Assembly: GCA_004380135.1 (NCBI GenBank)
Contig: QXCR01000111.1
Span: 34,595 to 98,594 of the forward strand
Source of the DNA: Stemphylium vesicarium
Lineage: Eukaryota; Ascomycota; Dothideomycetes; Pleosporales; Pleosporaceae
DNA: 64,000 bases
Reading direction: 5' to 3'
Shown here: positions 52,066 to 62,904 of the stretch, in pieces
How the letters are laid out: each line of letters starts with the position of its first letter
Numbering within the stretch: position 1 is the stretch's first letter
Notes under the pieces: generated by a model
What the model was told of the DNA's origin: nothing
Database searches by the model: none
Seen by the model: the letters and a program-made list of their open reading frames with translations, nothing else
Made by a program: the position numbers and the translations under genes

Positions 52066-52879
52066 GGAAAGCCCTATGTTCTAAAAGCAGCTGATTAAAC
52101 TTGCGCTCTGCGTTATAATCTAACCACAACTATCGCATATCTTCTATTACAATCTAGCAGACGTAGCAAAGCTATCTGAACCATAGATCTATGGAGATTG
52201 TCGATCCTAGGGGGTATATTAGGCGGGGACATATTAGGCGGGGACTCACGTGCCTGACAGATTTGTGAACAGCCAAGTTTCTAATTCGAGTAATCAATTC
52301 TTAATAGACTCTCGATTTCCTTTAATTCATCTATTTCAAAATAAATTGCCTATTAATTTATTTTATTATTTCCTCTTACTAAGCCTACTTAGTTAGTGTG
52401 CTAGCTGCAATAAGAAAGAAAAGCTGTAGAATAATAGGCTAGATTCTAATAAGTTTAGTGTGATTTACAAAAAGGGAGAAATCCCTTACTCGGTCAAATT
52501 AAAACAAAGTTAGAAAATTAACTAGGGTGATTGTTTCCACATTTGATGCCTACCAAAACAGGCGTTTCTCGCCGGGTGTATATCTCGCTTACGGGTAACA
52601 TCAGGGTGAATATGTGTCTCGACACGTCGTCGGAAAAGCCAGATGCAGATTAGTTTGATCTGTTCGCATGAAGAAGAAAACCTATTGGCGGCGTGTTTGT
52701 GTGAACGAACGGCTCATACACGACGTTGCAGCAGGCTGTGGTCGCCAACCCCCATCGGAGACCACGACACTCCAGACGACCACGTTGCCTAACATGCAAA
52801 ATCACTTGCTAATCTCCCCCGCTATATACGCGCAAATCTCACGTAGCTTATCGTCCATCCCAACTTGAGAAAATGACGA
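52066..52879. other. AT-rich non-coding stretch
   Basis: 52260-52560 is very AT-rich. ATATTAGGCGGGGAC is directly repeated twice at about 52215-52245. No gene is supported. Confidence 0.45.
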
Positions 52880-54364
52880 CTACCACACCATGCTGACGAA
52901 GACAATGTAGAGGAACAGCAAAGCTCCGCCTATGGGCCTAGTGTAGAAAATCAGCGCGTACTCACAGAGGAGGTATCTCCCCACTTACCAACCGTCACTA
53001 CCCACCTCTAAGGTATAGATAGGAAGGAGTATAGCGATCCCCAGAAGCTGCAGTTGAAAGCTATCAAAGAACTCGAGGCTCTGTGCAGAGATCACCACTG
53101 ACCTGACGAGAACGAAGATGGGTAGGGTGGAATATAAAAGCTGGAAAGACGATAAGAAAACGCGGTGAAGCACCTCACCAGAATTCAGTGCTGATTTGCA
53201 GAGGTGGCCATGTAGCTGCATGGCGATAAAGCCCGATATTGCCATAGAGCCGGGAAGAAAAATATAACCCACATGTAGTGGAGATTGCGAATTGTCTGTA
53301 TCTTCGGGAGCCAGCGTGTTGACCAACTGAACGCACAAACCGAGGCTCGCTCCACAGAAGAGCAGTAGCATCGCCGCTATTCGAGCGCTGTCCCAAGGTT
53401 GACGCTTTTCAGAATATCCATCCGATTGTTTCGGCAATGTCAGGCGATCCCGGAGCCATGCATCTCTTTCTTCTTGCAATTGGGAAGCCTGGCGGATGCC
53501 GATTCTTCTCTCGATACCACTGTGCCATGCTAGAGCGCGGTCTCCGCTCTCACGGGTGTCGATAGACCATCTTGAATCACTTGGCCATAGTTTTCTCTCG
53601 AAACTGTCCATTAGCCGCGCGCTCCTGCTATGCAATTTGCACACAAAGAAGAGATGTCCTGCGAAAAGAAGTAGCAGTAGCGCAGCTATAAGGCAATATA
53701 CCCATGGGCGTTCTTCGCTTGACGCTGCAGATCTGAATGAGCTTTGACAACCCGCGATTGGAATGAGGACTTCTTACTTCCCCATTCTGGCCCAGAAAAG
53801 GCAGCGCATAGCGACAGCGCCAAGCCCGCCGGGAGAGTCCGTGCGTGTATGGACGCCATCGATACTGCATATCTGATGTCGCCGGTGCGATATTCGCCAT
53901 CTAGGAAGCAAAGTCCGATAGAGAAAAATGAATTTAGCGCAATGGTGCCTACAATAAAAGCCTTCAATAGAGCGTCTTGGCCCGTCCAAGCGCCGACAAT
54001 TGCCAGAGCGCTCTCTGTCCAATAACTAGTGGAGTGAGTACCGCTGCAAGCTGGGCTCGATTGTGCCCACTTACCCAAGGACCGTCTCCACGACTATCGC
54101 GGATACCGAACGCCCACGATCAAGCAGTACAACTACAAGCTCTAGCACTACAAATTTGTGCACTGTCGTCGTCATCAGCACTCCACAAAGGGCCGCCACC
54201 AAGCGGATCGTCGAGCTTGCCGAAAAGACAGTAAGTAAGGAAGAGATTACGAAGCCAGCAGATGCTGCAAAGCACAGGCACCAGAGCAGTATCTGTCGAG
54301 GCCTGAGCCATGGAGGGCGCACGAGTCGGCGCAAGCGCGCTTGGATCCTAGAACTGCCGAGCAT
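52880..54364 (-). CDS. Four-exon multi-pass membrane protein, unknown function
   Basis: The model is complement(join(52880..52937,52989..53724,53778..54025,54075..54364)), 443 residues. The three introns are 51, 53 and 49 bp with GTAAGT, GTAAGA and GTAAGT donors, and every junction keeps phase. About nine hydrophobic segments are seen, for example LLWCLCFAASAGFVISSLL, AFIVGTIALNSFFSIGLCFL, IAALLLLLFAGHLFFV, MLLLFCGASLGLCVQLV and the last-exon ALLFLYIVFVSMVW. A charged soluble loop lies near residues 235-290. I chose the ATG at 54364; the frame is open to 54520 without an ATG. The family is not recognised. The clean splicing argues for a functional gene. Confidence 0.7.
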
Positions 54365-54565
54365 GGTCTCAAGAAAGACAGTATCAAGATTCTCTATAGG
54401 AAGTAGAGTCCGAGGGCTTTGGAGGTGGAGGTTCCGATGCTTAACGATGCCGAAGATGCCGTCAGCAAGCTGCGGATTATATGTGTGGCGTAAGCATACC
54501 GCTGATGCCCTCGCATGCACATGACCATGATCCTATGAAGCCAAGCAATCTTCCCATTGTGCATA

Positions 54566-54760
54566 CAGTAGTTAGTGATTGCGGCTCCACCCCTACAGGC
54601 AGCATTCCATCAGTCCGGTAATCATCAGATGGAAAAACGACCAATCCCATCAACTGTTCTGCGGCAAACATCATAGCGCTAAGCCATGCACAGAAGGTGG
54701 TGCTGTTGAGAATCATTGTGTGCCTGCCTGTAGGGGTGAAACCGCAATCGTTAATTATTG
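54566..54760. mobile_element. Family B MITE, copy B9
   Basis: 195 bp; its right flanking TA (54761-54762) is also the left flank of family A copy A10. Confidence 0.88.
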
Positions 54761-54762
54761 TA

Positions 54763-55029
54763 CACTCTCATGCACTTGCAGCTTCCGCTTTGTGCACGAG
54801 GCTCAGTTGTCACCCAGCACGGGGCATCGATTTGCCTGGTGTACGCTTACTCAGAAAAGGCTTAGGCTCTGTCAATGCTTCGCTTTAATTGGTCCGAGCA
54901 TCGAGCAGATGACATCGCTGACAAGAGCTAGTACTATTTGGGCAATGTCACCGTTCAACCGAGGAGGCTTAGCATAGGATCAAAAGACGCCTGCTTACAG
55001 AAACCGGAAGCTGCAAGTGCATGAGAGTA
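54763..55029. mobile_element. Family A MITE, copy A10
   Basis: 267 bp with left end CACTCTCATGCACTTGCAGC and right end with one change (GAGAGTA); TA on both sides. Confidence 0.88.
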
Positions 55030-55066
55030 TAGGATTCCAGGCGTACGACTCTTTCTACAGCCGCTA

Positions 55067-55261
55067 CAGTAATTAGCGATTGCGGCTTCACGCCTACAGG
55101 CAGCATTTCAACAGTCTGGTCATCATCAGATGGAGAAAGGACCAATCCCATCAACTGTTCTGCGGCAAACATAATAGCGCTAAGCCATGTACGGGAGGCG
55201 GGGTTGTTGAGAATCTTTGTGTATCTGCCTGTAGGGGTGAAGCCGTAATCGCTAACGACTG
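55067..55261. mobile_element. Family B MITE, copy B10
   Basis: 195 bp, TA-flanked, very similar to B3 and B12. Confidence 0.88.
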
Positions 55262-55263
55262 TA

Positions 55264-55448
55264 ACTATTGCACCTTCACCTCTACGCGCAACTTCGCAAT
55301 AGTTTTGATCAGTCTCACCTTCCGTGTGTGGCCTGGCACCAGACCACTGCTCTCATACAGCCGACGTGATTGGTTAGTCATCGACCTAACGGCGACCGAT
55401 TTTGAAGGATGATGCACGCAGGGGTGAAGGTGGAATCGCTAGCGGCTG
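55264..55448. mobile_element. Family B' MITE B11, left end truncated
   Basis: It directly adjoins B10 across one TA. The right end is CAGCCGCTAGCGATTCCACC (reversed). The first few bases of the left terminal repeat are missing. Confidence 0.75.
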
Positions 55449-55450
55449 TA

Positions 55451-56009
55451 TTTGGATGCCAACTAAGATGCTGAGTGACGTTAAACTTCGTAGGGTTATG
55501 ATAATAAACTTCAAAGTAGCTAGCTTATATCAAATCATCTAAACTACTATACAACTTAAGCCACGTGCTAGGGGATACCCTATCTAGGCCTCCTTATGTA
55601 GATAGCCTGTACATTAGAAACATAACATTATTATAGCTAGGCTATGATGATACTGCACTTGCTAGCTCGAAAACGTAGCGGAATGGCGCCCCTCTAACCT
55701 CGACGAGTCGCCCTTAATCACGCCCGTGCTTGCGAGGATGACGCCCACGAGGCGAAGAACATCCTTGTGCTGAGCTCACTGACATACAAAGAATCGCGAA
55801 AGGATACCATTGCACGCGCATGCTTCCATACACGGGTGCTAGCCGGGATCTTATATCGGGTTAGAACTTGTCCTCGATACTGCGTATGGCTGCGCTTAAG
55901 AGCCTCTCCCATTTACATGTCTTTCTAGCCTCTCTGAATTACAATTGGAAAGAAAGTGTGTATAATTAATGAACGGCTAGCGGCTGAAACGGGAACCCTT
56001 CTAGGTTTA
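55451..56009. other. AT-rich decayed sequence
   Basis: 55490-55670 is TA-rich and looks like heavily mutated repeat sequence. A minus-strand frame at 55718-55912 lacks support. Confidence 0.4.
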
Positions 56010-56898
56010 TTATTCATTTGGACTAAGGATTCCTCCCACAGGTGTGCCGAAGATGTGCACGACTTCGAGATAGATTTCTAGCTCGCTGCGAATAGGATCC
56101 CAATCAGACGGACGTAGAGAAGCAATGTCGGGTTCTATGCTGCCAGTATCTCCCCAATTTTGTAGACTGGACCTCGGAGTATCAATTAGATGAGAATGAT
56201 GTCCCTGTATCGGTTGCTCGAGAAGGCTTAGAATCTTTGGTAACGATTGAAGATCATCTTTGTTCGTAGGGTCATCAACCTGAACCTCGCACTTCTCGAG
56301 ACCAGCTTCGACTATTAGCGGTGCTTTGCTCAGATCAGCCGATGTCTTACCAATCTGGAAGCCGTACATATATTGGCGATGAACCAACAAGATGTCCTGC
56401 TCTGAAAATGAACCTCTCTGTAACCCAACATTGTGTAAACTCTGGAGCCCAGCCATGATCTGTATTGGTCAGCGATCTAGTTGCTACACAGTAGGGTCTG
56501 CCTACATCAAAACTCATTATTTGGATATGAAGTGGGTCGAAGGGCCAATATTTCTTCACACCGAGTATATCTCCTAGACTGGCTGCTCTTGAAAACCTGG
56601 GAATAATGGCGACGCCCTCATATATATCGAAGGTGAACAGAGTGGTGGCATTTTCGATTTTTGCAAGCCTCTCTGCGATCTCATGTCGGATACAGGTTGC
56701 CTCGAAACCTTTCCCGCTTTTAACTTCGATCTTGTTGACAAGAACGTACCTCACGACTTGCGCACGCCTCGGCAAGATAGCAAAGGTGACGTTCCCAATT
56801 GTCCGCGTGAGTCCCGTCGTAAGTTCTTCAATCTTAGCGCTTTGCCCCAGGTTTCTGGGGCCGGGCTGAAGTATAAATTTCTTGAGAGGTTTTGGCAT
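56010..56898 (-). CDS. Pseudokinase-like protein
   Basis: The model is complement(join(56010..56459,56506..56898)). The 46-bp intron (GTAGGC...TACAG, GCTGAC branch) joins in phase 0, giving 280 residues. The middle has protein-kinase topology: a helix C-like IRHEIAERLAKIENATTLFT, a hinge-like GVAIIPRFSRAASLGDIL, then the catalytic-loop equivalent MAGLQSLHNVGLQRGSFSEQ followed by DILLV. The DFG position reads YGFQIGK. The HRD, DFG and VAIK-type residues needed for catalysis are absent, so phosphotransfer is unlikely. The N-terminus MPKPLKKFILQPGPRN and the C-terminus (SLLEQPIQGHHSHL, ELEIYLEVVHIF) are unrecognised. It is divergent from the DUF3723-like gene, with a family B MITE in the shared intergenic region. 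Confidence 0.55.
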
Positions 56899-56961
56899 GA
56901 TGGGATGCTGCTTGGCTGAGAGAAGGTAGCCAACAGTACAAGATCAAGAAACAAGACTATA

Positions 56962-57156
56962 CAGTTGTTAGCGATTGCGGCTTCACCCCTACAGGCAGAT
57001 ACACAAAGATTCTCAACAGCCCCGCCTCCCGTACATGGCTTAGCGCTATGATGTTTGCCGCAGAACACTTGATGGGATTGGTCCTTTCTCCATCTGATGA
57101 TGATCAGACTGTTGAAATGCTGCCTGTAGGGGTGAAGCCGCAATCGCTAATTACTG
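56962..57156. mobile_element. Family B MITE, copy B12
   Basis: 195 bp, TA-flanked, in the intergenic region between two divergent genes; ends CAGTTGTTAGCGATTGCGGC and CAGTAATTAGCGATTGCGGC (reversed right). Confidence 0.9.
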
Positions 57157-57342
57157 TAAGCGTGCACGTATGATGGCCAATATTGTTCTGCATGCCAGAG
57201 CGCAGAGTGCTGACAATGCCGACTTGTCAGCATCTGGAAGCAATGCCATCTGAATGCCATAAGTGCAAGACTACACTACGCGAAGCCGTGACAGCTCTAT
57301 GAGAAGCCACTCAAAGATCTCTTTCAACAAAAGACGGCGGCA

Positions 57343-60235
57343 ATGCAATTCGGTACTGATCATGAACGTTTCCTCGGGTCCGGCATTGTAAAATTGTCTC
57401 AGATAGCGCGGGTTCCCGAGCCAGTTCGCTTTGAATGCCGACAAGAGCAGAAGAAACTGGAAAAGCTGTTCGAGTGTGCGAAATGCGAACCATGGCAAAA
57501 GGAAAACCGTCTGAAGGTAGACATTTCCCGGTCTACCTGGGAAAATGGGGATACCGGAAACCGTGTGAGGCATGAACAATACGACTTCCCTGTATTCCAG
57601 TTTGAAGAAAAGGTCAGCATCACGGGGAGCGTGGCCTTATCGGAAGTAGCAAGAACTTCTTCGGCCCGGGGATTGAAGCATCTCTTCGATAATATCACTC
57701 CAGAAGAACGCTGGTGGGTGGTCGATTTTTTCAACACCGGTAAGTAAAACCTGGGGTTGACAGGTGGCAGCTACGATTGACAGTATCGAGGCGCACCGAC
57801 CTCGTGCCGCCCGCTAACGCATCCTCCATCAGACGAGATAGATCATCCGAACTTGGTTTCGAACAGTCAGTGCGAGGCCGTGCGTGGGCTTTTCAGTGCC
57901 AAAACGCAAAAAGCCGAGGCGTCGAACGCTCAGTTCACCCTCAAAGAAAAACCGCACGTTTTCGACGCTGCTAACCTCGTCATCAAAACTGCGGGCGTCG
58001 CAGATGCTTTCAGGGCACTTACCAGACTACCTGAGATGTGGAAAACGAAATCCTTCCAATACCTGACTGACGTGCGCAAATGTTGGTGTGACGAGGTGAG
58101 TACCCATTGATCCATGTGTTTCAGTCCGGACCACGGCCAACCTATAACAGGAGGTTGAGAACTACATCTGGGCGATCTACTACCAGTGGGAAAATATCAC
58201 CTTGGGGTGGGATGAGAGAGTTGCGTCATGTGTAGACATGAAGTCCATCATGCAACTTAAATCTCGCGCTCCATGCTGGTCCAAGCGCGACCGTGGATTT
58301 ATCAAAAAAAAGTTCCAAAAAAATGAAATGTTTCCTCGTCTCGAAAATGGCACGCTAAGGAACAATGTCGAGGCGGCAATCTTTCGCCAAGGTCCAATTT
58401 TGACGTTGGAAACGCTAGCTCAGGACGTAAGGTTACTATATACTCAAGTCCATCGACCTATGTCGTCTTTTCTACGTGCCATGAAAAGAAGTAAAAATTC
58501 GACCCAACGGCAGGACACCTTGCGAAGGAGGGTTTGCAAAGCTCTTGGGAAGGAATTTGACAATATATCCCTCTTATTGAATCTTCGCATAGATTCCGCC
58601 GTACGGAAGGAGGAGATCGTCGAGCGGTGTTACCAATACGCCTTCCTTCATGCGATCCGTACCGCACCTTCCAAAGGCCCCATTACCAAAGGCCCCATTA
58701 CCCAAGGCCCCGTCACCGAAGCCCAGCTCAGCGACCTTGTAGAGCGGGAGCTCAGACACCTTGACGTGCAGCGGGGGCCGACCAGGCTACCCATGGCTGC
58801 CGCCTGTGCGAAGCCCATTGCAATTCAGCCGTCCAGCGACGTAGCTGTTCTCGAATCCGAACCTTTCGAAGTCGAAAAAGGACATGGAATCTCGCTATTC
58901 AATAGTCCGGCAGCCACAAAGCATTTGTACTACGATCGAATTCATAGAATTCCCTGTCTCGAGGATCCTCTGACGCAAGCTGACATGGCCAGTCATATTG
59001 TTCGTATCTTCTTGCGCGGACAGGCTCCCTACAACGGGGAACAAATATCTTCATCACGATCTTCCGCCTCTGCAAATCGGGGCGCCTGCTTACCTCGTGA
59101 CCGCCTCCCCTTTCACGAAAACAGCTCCAACAGCCTTTATATCTCCCCGAGCACCGATGTCACCAGCTCACCACCGCCGTATCTGTATACTACACGGGAT
59201 CTGAGACCCCAGGAACAGTATATTGACCGGCGTTGCCCACAAATCAATGCAGCTACACCAGGATCATCGCGTGAGTCGTGTTCCGGGATCATTCTGCGTG
59301 TCGGAACGCAGCAATCGCGAGCAACTTCAATTTCTTCATCTTCTACGAAACGACCTTTGTCGGCCACTGCTACAGAGGCGCGACACACAGACTTTGGTTC
59401 TCCAGCTACAGCTGCAAAGCGGCCCTGCCTCCCGGAGCCTGCGAACGAGCACTGTTCAGGTACTCTGCTCCCTGCCCCTGGATCGCGCATGCCGACAGCC
59501 ACGGATAACGTCCATTCTGTCGAGGCGGGACACCTTGTCGGCCCGGACCGGCCAATGAGATCGCTTGAATCACAGACTTCTGCCCAAAATCCGCAAGTTA
59601 ATTGCCCGGTCCCAGCACACAGGAAGTCCCAGCACGGAGGGATGGACGTTACACTGAATGAGAAGCGGCATGGGGTAGTATACGAATTGGCTGATCCGGA
59701 GTTTCCAGGAACGGCACAGGGCCCGATCTATGCCGCAAGCACAATGAGTGCCAGCAGCTATAGTCCTGGCGCATATAGTATTTCCAATATGTACCCCGTA
59801 GAAACCGAGCTCAGCTATAAAAGACGCCCACACCCATTTCAAAATGAGTTCGCGCTCGATAACCCTAACCCTTTTCTAGGGGATACGACTTTGCGCATTC
59901 ATCCCGAAGATCAGACGAACCCCACGCCCACCTCTATCCGCTGGTTCGTCATATCACCAACAGAGGATCCTAGCGGAGTACCCGTTTGCTTTTCCAATCT
60001 CAAGGATAGCACAGGTTATAAATTCCCAGCAACGCGGAACCGAATTGAACAATTCTTTAATAATCAGAAAAAAGCGGATAAGGGATCCACTTTCCATTAC
60101 AAATACTATAACCTAGAGCATTGTGCGTCTAGTGTCGATCAGCTTGAGTTTGCCATAAAATTCCGTGGGATTAGAAACTTATTTGTCAAGTCCCGCTGTC
60201 TTGCAAGCACGGATCGCCCAATGCCTGCTAGCTAA
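57343..60235 (+). CDS. DUF3723-like large protein
   Basis: The three-exon model is join(57343..57739,57833..58095,58151..60235), 914 residues. Introns of 93 and 55 bp (GTAAGT...CATCAG and GTGAGT...AACAG) join in phases 1 and 0. The N-terminal half follows the DUF3723 pattern: RFECRQEQKKLEKLFECAKC, SSARGLKHLFDNITPEERWW, VADAFRALTRLPEMW, VENYIWAIYYQWENITLGWD, and FIKKKFQKNEMFPRLENGTL followed by RNNVEAAIF. The C-terminal half (from about residue 380) is Ser/Pro-rich with a short globular end (TGYKFPATRNRIEQFFNNQK). A GPITKGPITQGP repeat lies near residue 395. The family is fungal, of unknown function, expanded in accessory regions and reported as cargo of Starship elements. The frame is intact. 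Confidence 0.62.
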
Positions 60236-60238
60236 GTT

Positions 60239-60475
60239 ATTAAAGTGTAGAATGCAGCAAATCAAGGTGCAATTGCGCGAAGCAGTAATTGGAGTGTGAA
60301 GTGTATTGTGTTCTGTCTTGTTGTGCTGTTGTGGCCACCTTATATATGACCACGACCAGGGTCTACTATCATGACCTATCTCTGATGCTGGTCATGGTAG
60401 AAGGTGCTCATAGAGACGAGGGAGGAGCACTGGGTCAACACGTGGTTTACGTGACGTTCTCACCTCATAAACCGT
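60239..60475. mobile_element. LTR-like sequence directly after the DUF3723 stop
   Basis: Homologous in the opposite orientation to the solo LTR at 14351-14564. The right end ...ACCGTAACA complements TGTTACGG, and the left part starts TATTAAAGTGTAGAATGCAG. No clear 5-bp duplication is found, so its borders are approximate. Confidence 0.6.
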
Positions 60476-60800
60476 AACATGAGGCCTTGCTGCATGCATG
60501 GTTTCAAGTAAATTGGGCTCCTCACAGATGGTGTCTGGCAATGCTACAAAAAAACACCATGCTTTTGCTGTTAGTTGAGTAAATTAGCAAGCTTGCCCCG
60601 TTCAGCGATCGGGCGTTTCGAAATTATACTCAAACATAAAGGTAGACCAAGGCTCGGAAGAACGGGGAAGACATATCACGCTGATAGATTTTACAGAAGC
60701 ATACAACGTACATGGCAAGTGAGCGTCCCACGCAAGCGAACGGCCCACCCCACCAACTTTCTGCGACGCGTGACCTCCTACCCACTATGGCCCCCCAATT

Positions 60801-62304
60801 CAAGTTCAACCAGCCTCTTCTAAGGCTAATATACACCTTGCAATCTCAGCTATTCACAAAAACCGAATTCAGTCTATAAGAGATGCTGCGCAGACATTTG
60901 AAGTTCCTCGAACAACGCTCCGCCACCGAAGCGCTGGCAGAGCTGCCTGGCGCGATTGCCCGCCCAACTCAAAGAAGCTCACCCAGATAGAAGAGGACGT
61001 GATTTTCAACTACATACTTGATCTAGACCAACATGGGCTTGCGCCTACGTACGCAGCTGTACGTTATATCTCACCGCTGTGAGAGCGGTGTGGCAATATG
61101 GTGGTAATGAAGTAACCAAACTGTATTGATCTGTATGTGTGTGTCTAGGTGGCCCTTTATAGGGTAACTAGAAGGCTATGTTTACATGACTGATCTATAT
61201 TACGATTAAGTGTGGAAAATGCGGACCAAGATGTGGGAGGAGCACCAGGACCAACACGTGGTAAGTGAGGTGCTCTCACCCAAGGCACATCTGGCCGGTA
61301 ACACTATATGGCTGATAAGCTGCTCGCTGTACGCGGTGGGAGCCAGGTCGGGCAGAAGTGTCCAGCCAACTTCGTCGGGTGTACAGACAGTCTCACGGCG
61401 CGTTTTAATCGAGCGTACGATATGCAGAGAGATCTATGGGAGGATACGGTTATAATCAGCTCCTGGTTTAAGCTTGTGAAGGATACAAAGGCAAAGTATG
61501 GCATCTGCGATGAGGATGTCTACAACTTTGACGAGGCTGGCTTTATGATGGGCAAGATCACGACTCAGCTCGTGCTGACAGCGTCAGGGAGGAGAGGCAG
61601 GCCAAAGGCTATCCAGCCGGGCAATCGCGAGTGGGTAACGGCGATCGCTGCAATCAACGCTGCTGGCTGGTCAGTACCGCCGTTCCTCATCTTTGCTGGC
61701 CAGTATCACCTTTCTGCCTGGTACGAAGAGGATATCCCACGCGACTGGGCTATCGCAGTTAGCGACAACGGCTGGACAACTAACAAGATAGGAGTTGAGT
61801 GGCTAAAGCACTTTATTAAGCATACTGAGGGCAAAGTAGTTGGAGCACGTCGGCTGCTTATCCTTGATGGCCACGAGAGTCACCAATCGCTTGAGTTTCA
61901 AGAGCTCTGCAAGGAGAACAATAGCTACACGCTCTGCATGCCACCTCACTCATCCCACCTGCTCCAGCCTCTTGACGTTGGCTGCTTCTCGCCATTAGAG
62001 CGCGCGTAGAGCCGTGAGGTGGAGACCCTGATCCGCCACCACATCAACTACATCACCAAGCTTGAGTTCCTGCCAGCCTTCAAGGCAGCGATTGATCGAG
62101 CGTTCACGCTAGCCAATGTCTGCTCAGCCTTTCGAGGCGCAGGCCTTGTTCCTCTCCAGTCAGACGCTGTCCTATCAAAGCTAGACGTGCAGCTCCATAC
62201 GCCTACTCCAGCTGCTCTGCCAGAGGCTCCCTGGGAGGCTCGTACGCCGAGCAACGTACGTCAGCTTGAGGCTCAATCAACATTGATATGTAATCGCGTT
62301 CAAT
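60801..62304 (+). pseudogene. Pogo-type (DDE_1) transposase, broken
   Basis: The N-terminal part (about 60801-61064) reads as a helix-turn-helix DNA-binding region: IRDAAQTFEVPRTTLRHRSA then KLTQIEEDVIFNYILDLDQ. It is interrupted at 61070 by a 235-bp insertion and resumes MADKLLAVRGGSQVG. The DDE_1 catalytic core is present with acidic residues in DEDVYNFDEAGFMMG, RRLLILDGHESHQS and HLLQPLDVGCF. Stop codons occur at 62007 and 62302. A further frame downstream (62375-62680) encodes the usual basic coiled-coil and a Cys/His tail (RETGHNSRTCKK). It is inactive as it stands, and the element's own termini are not identified. Confidence 0.82.
61070..61304. mobile_element. LTR-like insertion in the pogo transposase
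   Basis: 235 bp flanked by perfect TATAT repeats at 61065-61069 and 61305-61309; removing it and one repeat restores the transposase frame across the junction. Its right end CCGGTAACA and the internal GGAGGAGCACCAGGACCAA and CCAACACGTGG stretches resemble the LTR-like sequence at 60239-60475. Confidence 0.75.
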
Positions 62305-62691
62305 AGCACAAGAGCTCATCACCAGCTTCGATTATTGAGGCGATTGATCAGCTTAAGAAAGGGACAGAGGTGATATGCTCTCGGCTGAGCTAATGCGCGA
62401 TCGGATCACCAGACTTGAGAGAGTCAATGAGGCAGCATTGAAGCGCAAGCAGCGCAAAAAGAAGCGAATGCAGGAGCAGGGTACCGTCACAAAGGAAGAG
62501 GGAGAGGACAACCTCGCTCAAAAGGAGGCTGATCAGCAGATAGAGCGCGAACAGCGTCAAGGTGGAGAGGGATCAGGCCTCAGCCGGCAGGCTCTGGCGC
62601 GCTGCAAGAGGTGGAGAGAAACTGGGCACAACTCACGCACGTGCAAAAAAATACCTAAGATAATACTTAGTCTGCCATATAAATATTCATA

Positions 62692-62868
62692 CACTCTCAT
62701 GCACTCGCAGCTTCCGGTTTGCACCCGCGGTTCAGTTGTCATCGCGCACGAGGCATCGATCCGTTCAGTTTACACTTGCTCAGACAAGACTTAGACTCTG
62801 GAGATATTTCACTTTGATTGGTCAGAGTATCGAGGAGATAATTGACCCGTGGCATTGCTGAGAAGCAC
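62692..62868. mobile_element. Family A MITE A11, left part only in window
   Basis: The left end is CACTCTCATGCACTCGCAGC, preceded by TA. The interior matches A4 up to GAGAAGCAC, where a family C copy begins. The right part, if present, lies beyond the window. Confidence 0.82.
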
Positions 62869-62904
62869 TAAGGTCCCTCCCTATGTGACGGAAAACCTAG
62901 TGTG
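62869..62904. mobile_element. Family C MITE C8, left arm only
   Basis: TA then AGGTCCCTCCCTATGTGACG..., cut after 36 bases by the start of a hAT element. The rest should lie beyond the window. Confidence 0.85.

Noticed and set aside
57530..57737. Minus-strand ORF across the first exon of the DUF3723-like gene
   Set aside because: It lies wholly inside a spliced, well-supported plus-strand exon.
60575..60823. Small gene before the pogo transposase
   Set aside because: Its end overlaps the transposase N-terminal region in another frame; it is probably flank plus a frame-shifted start.
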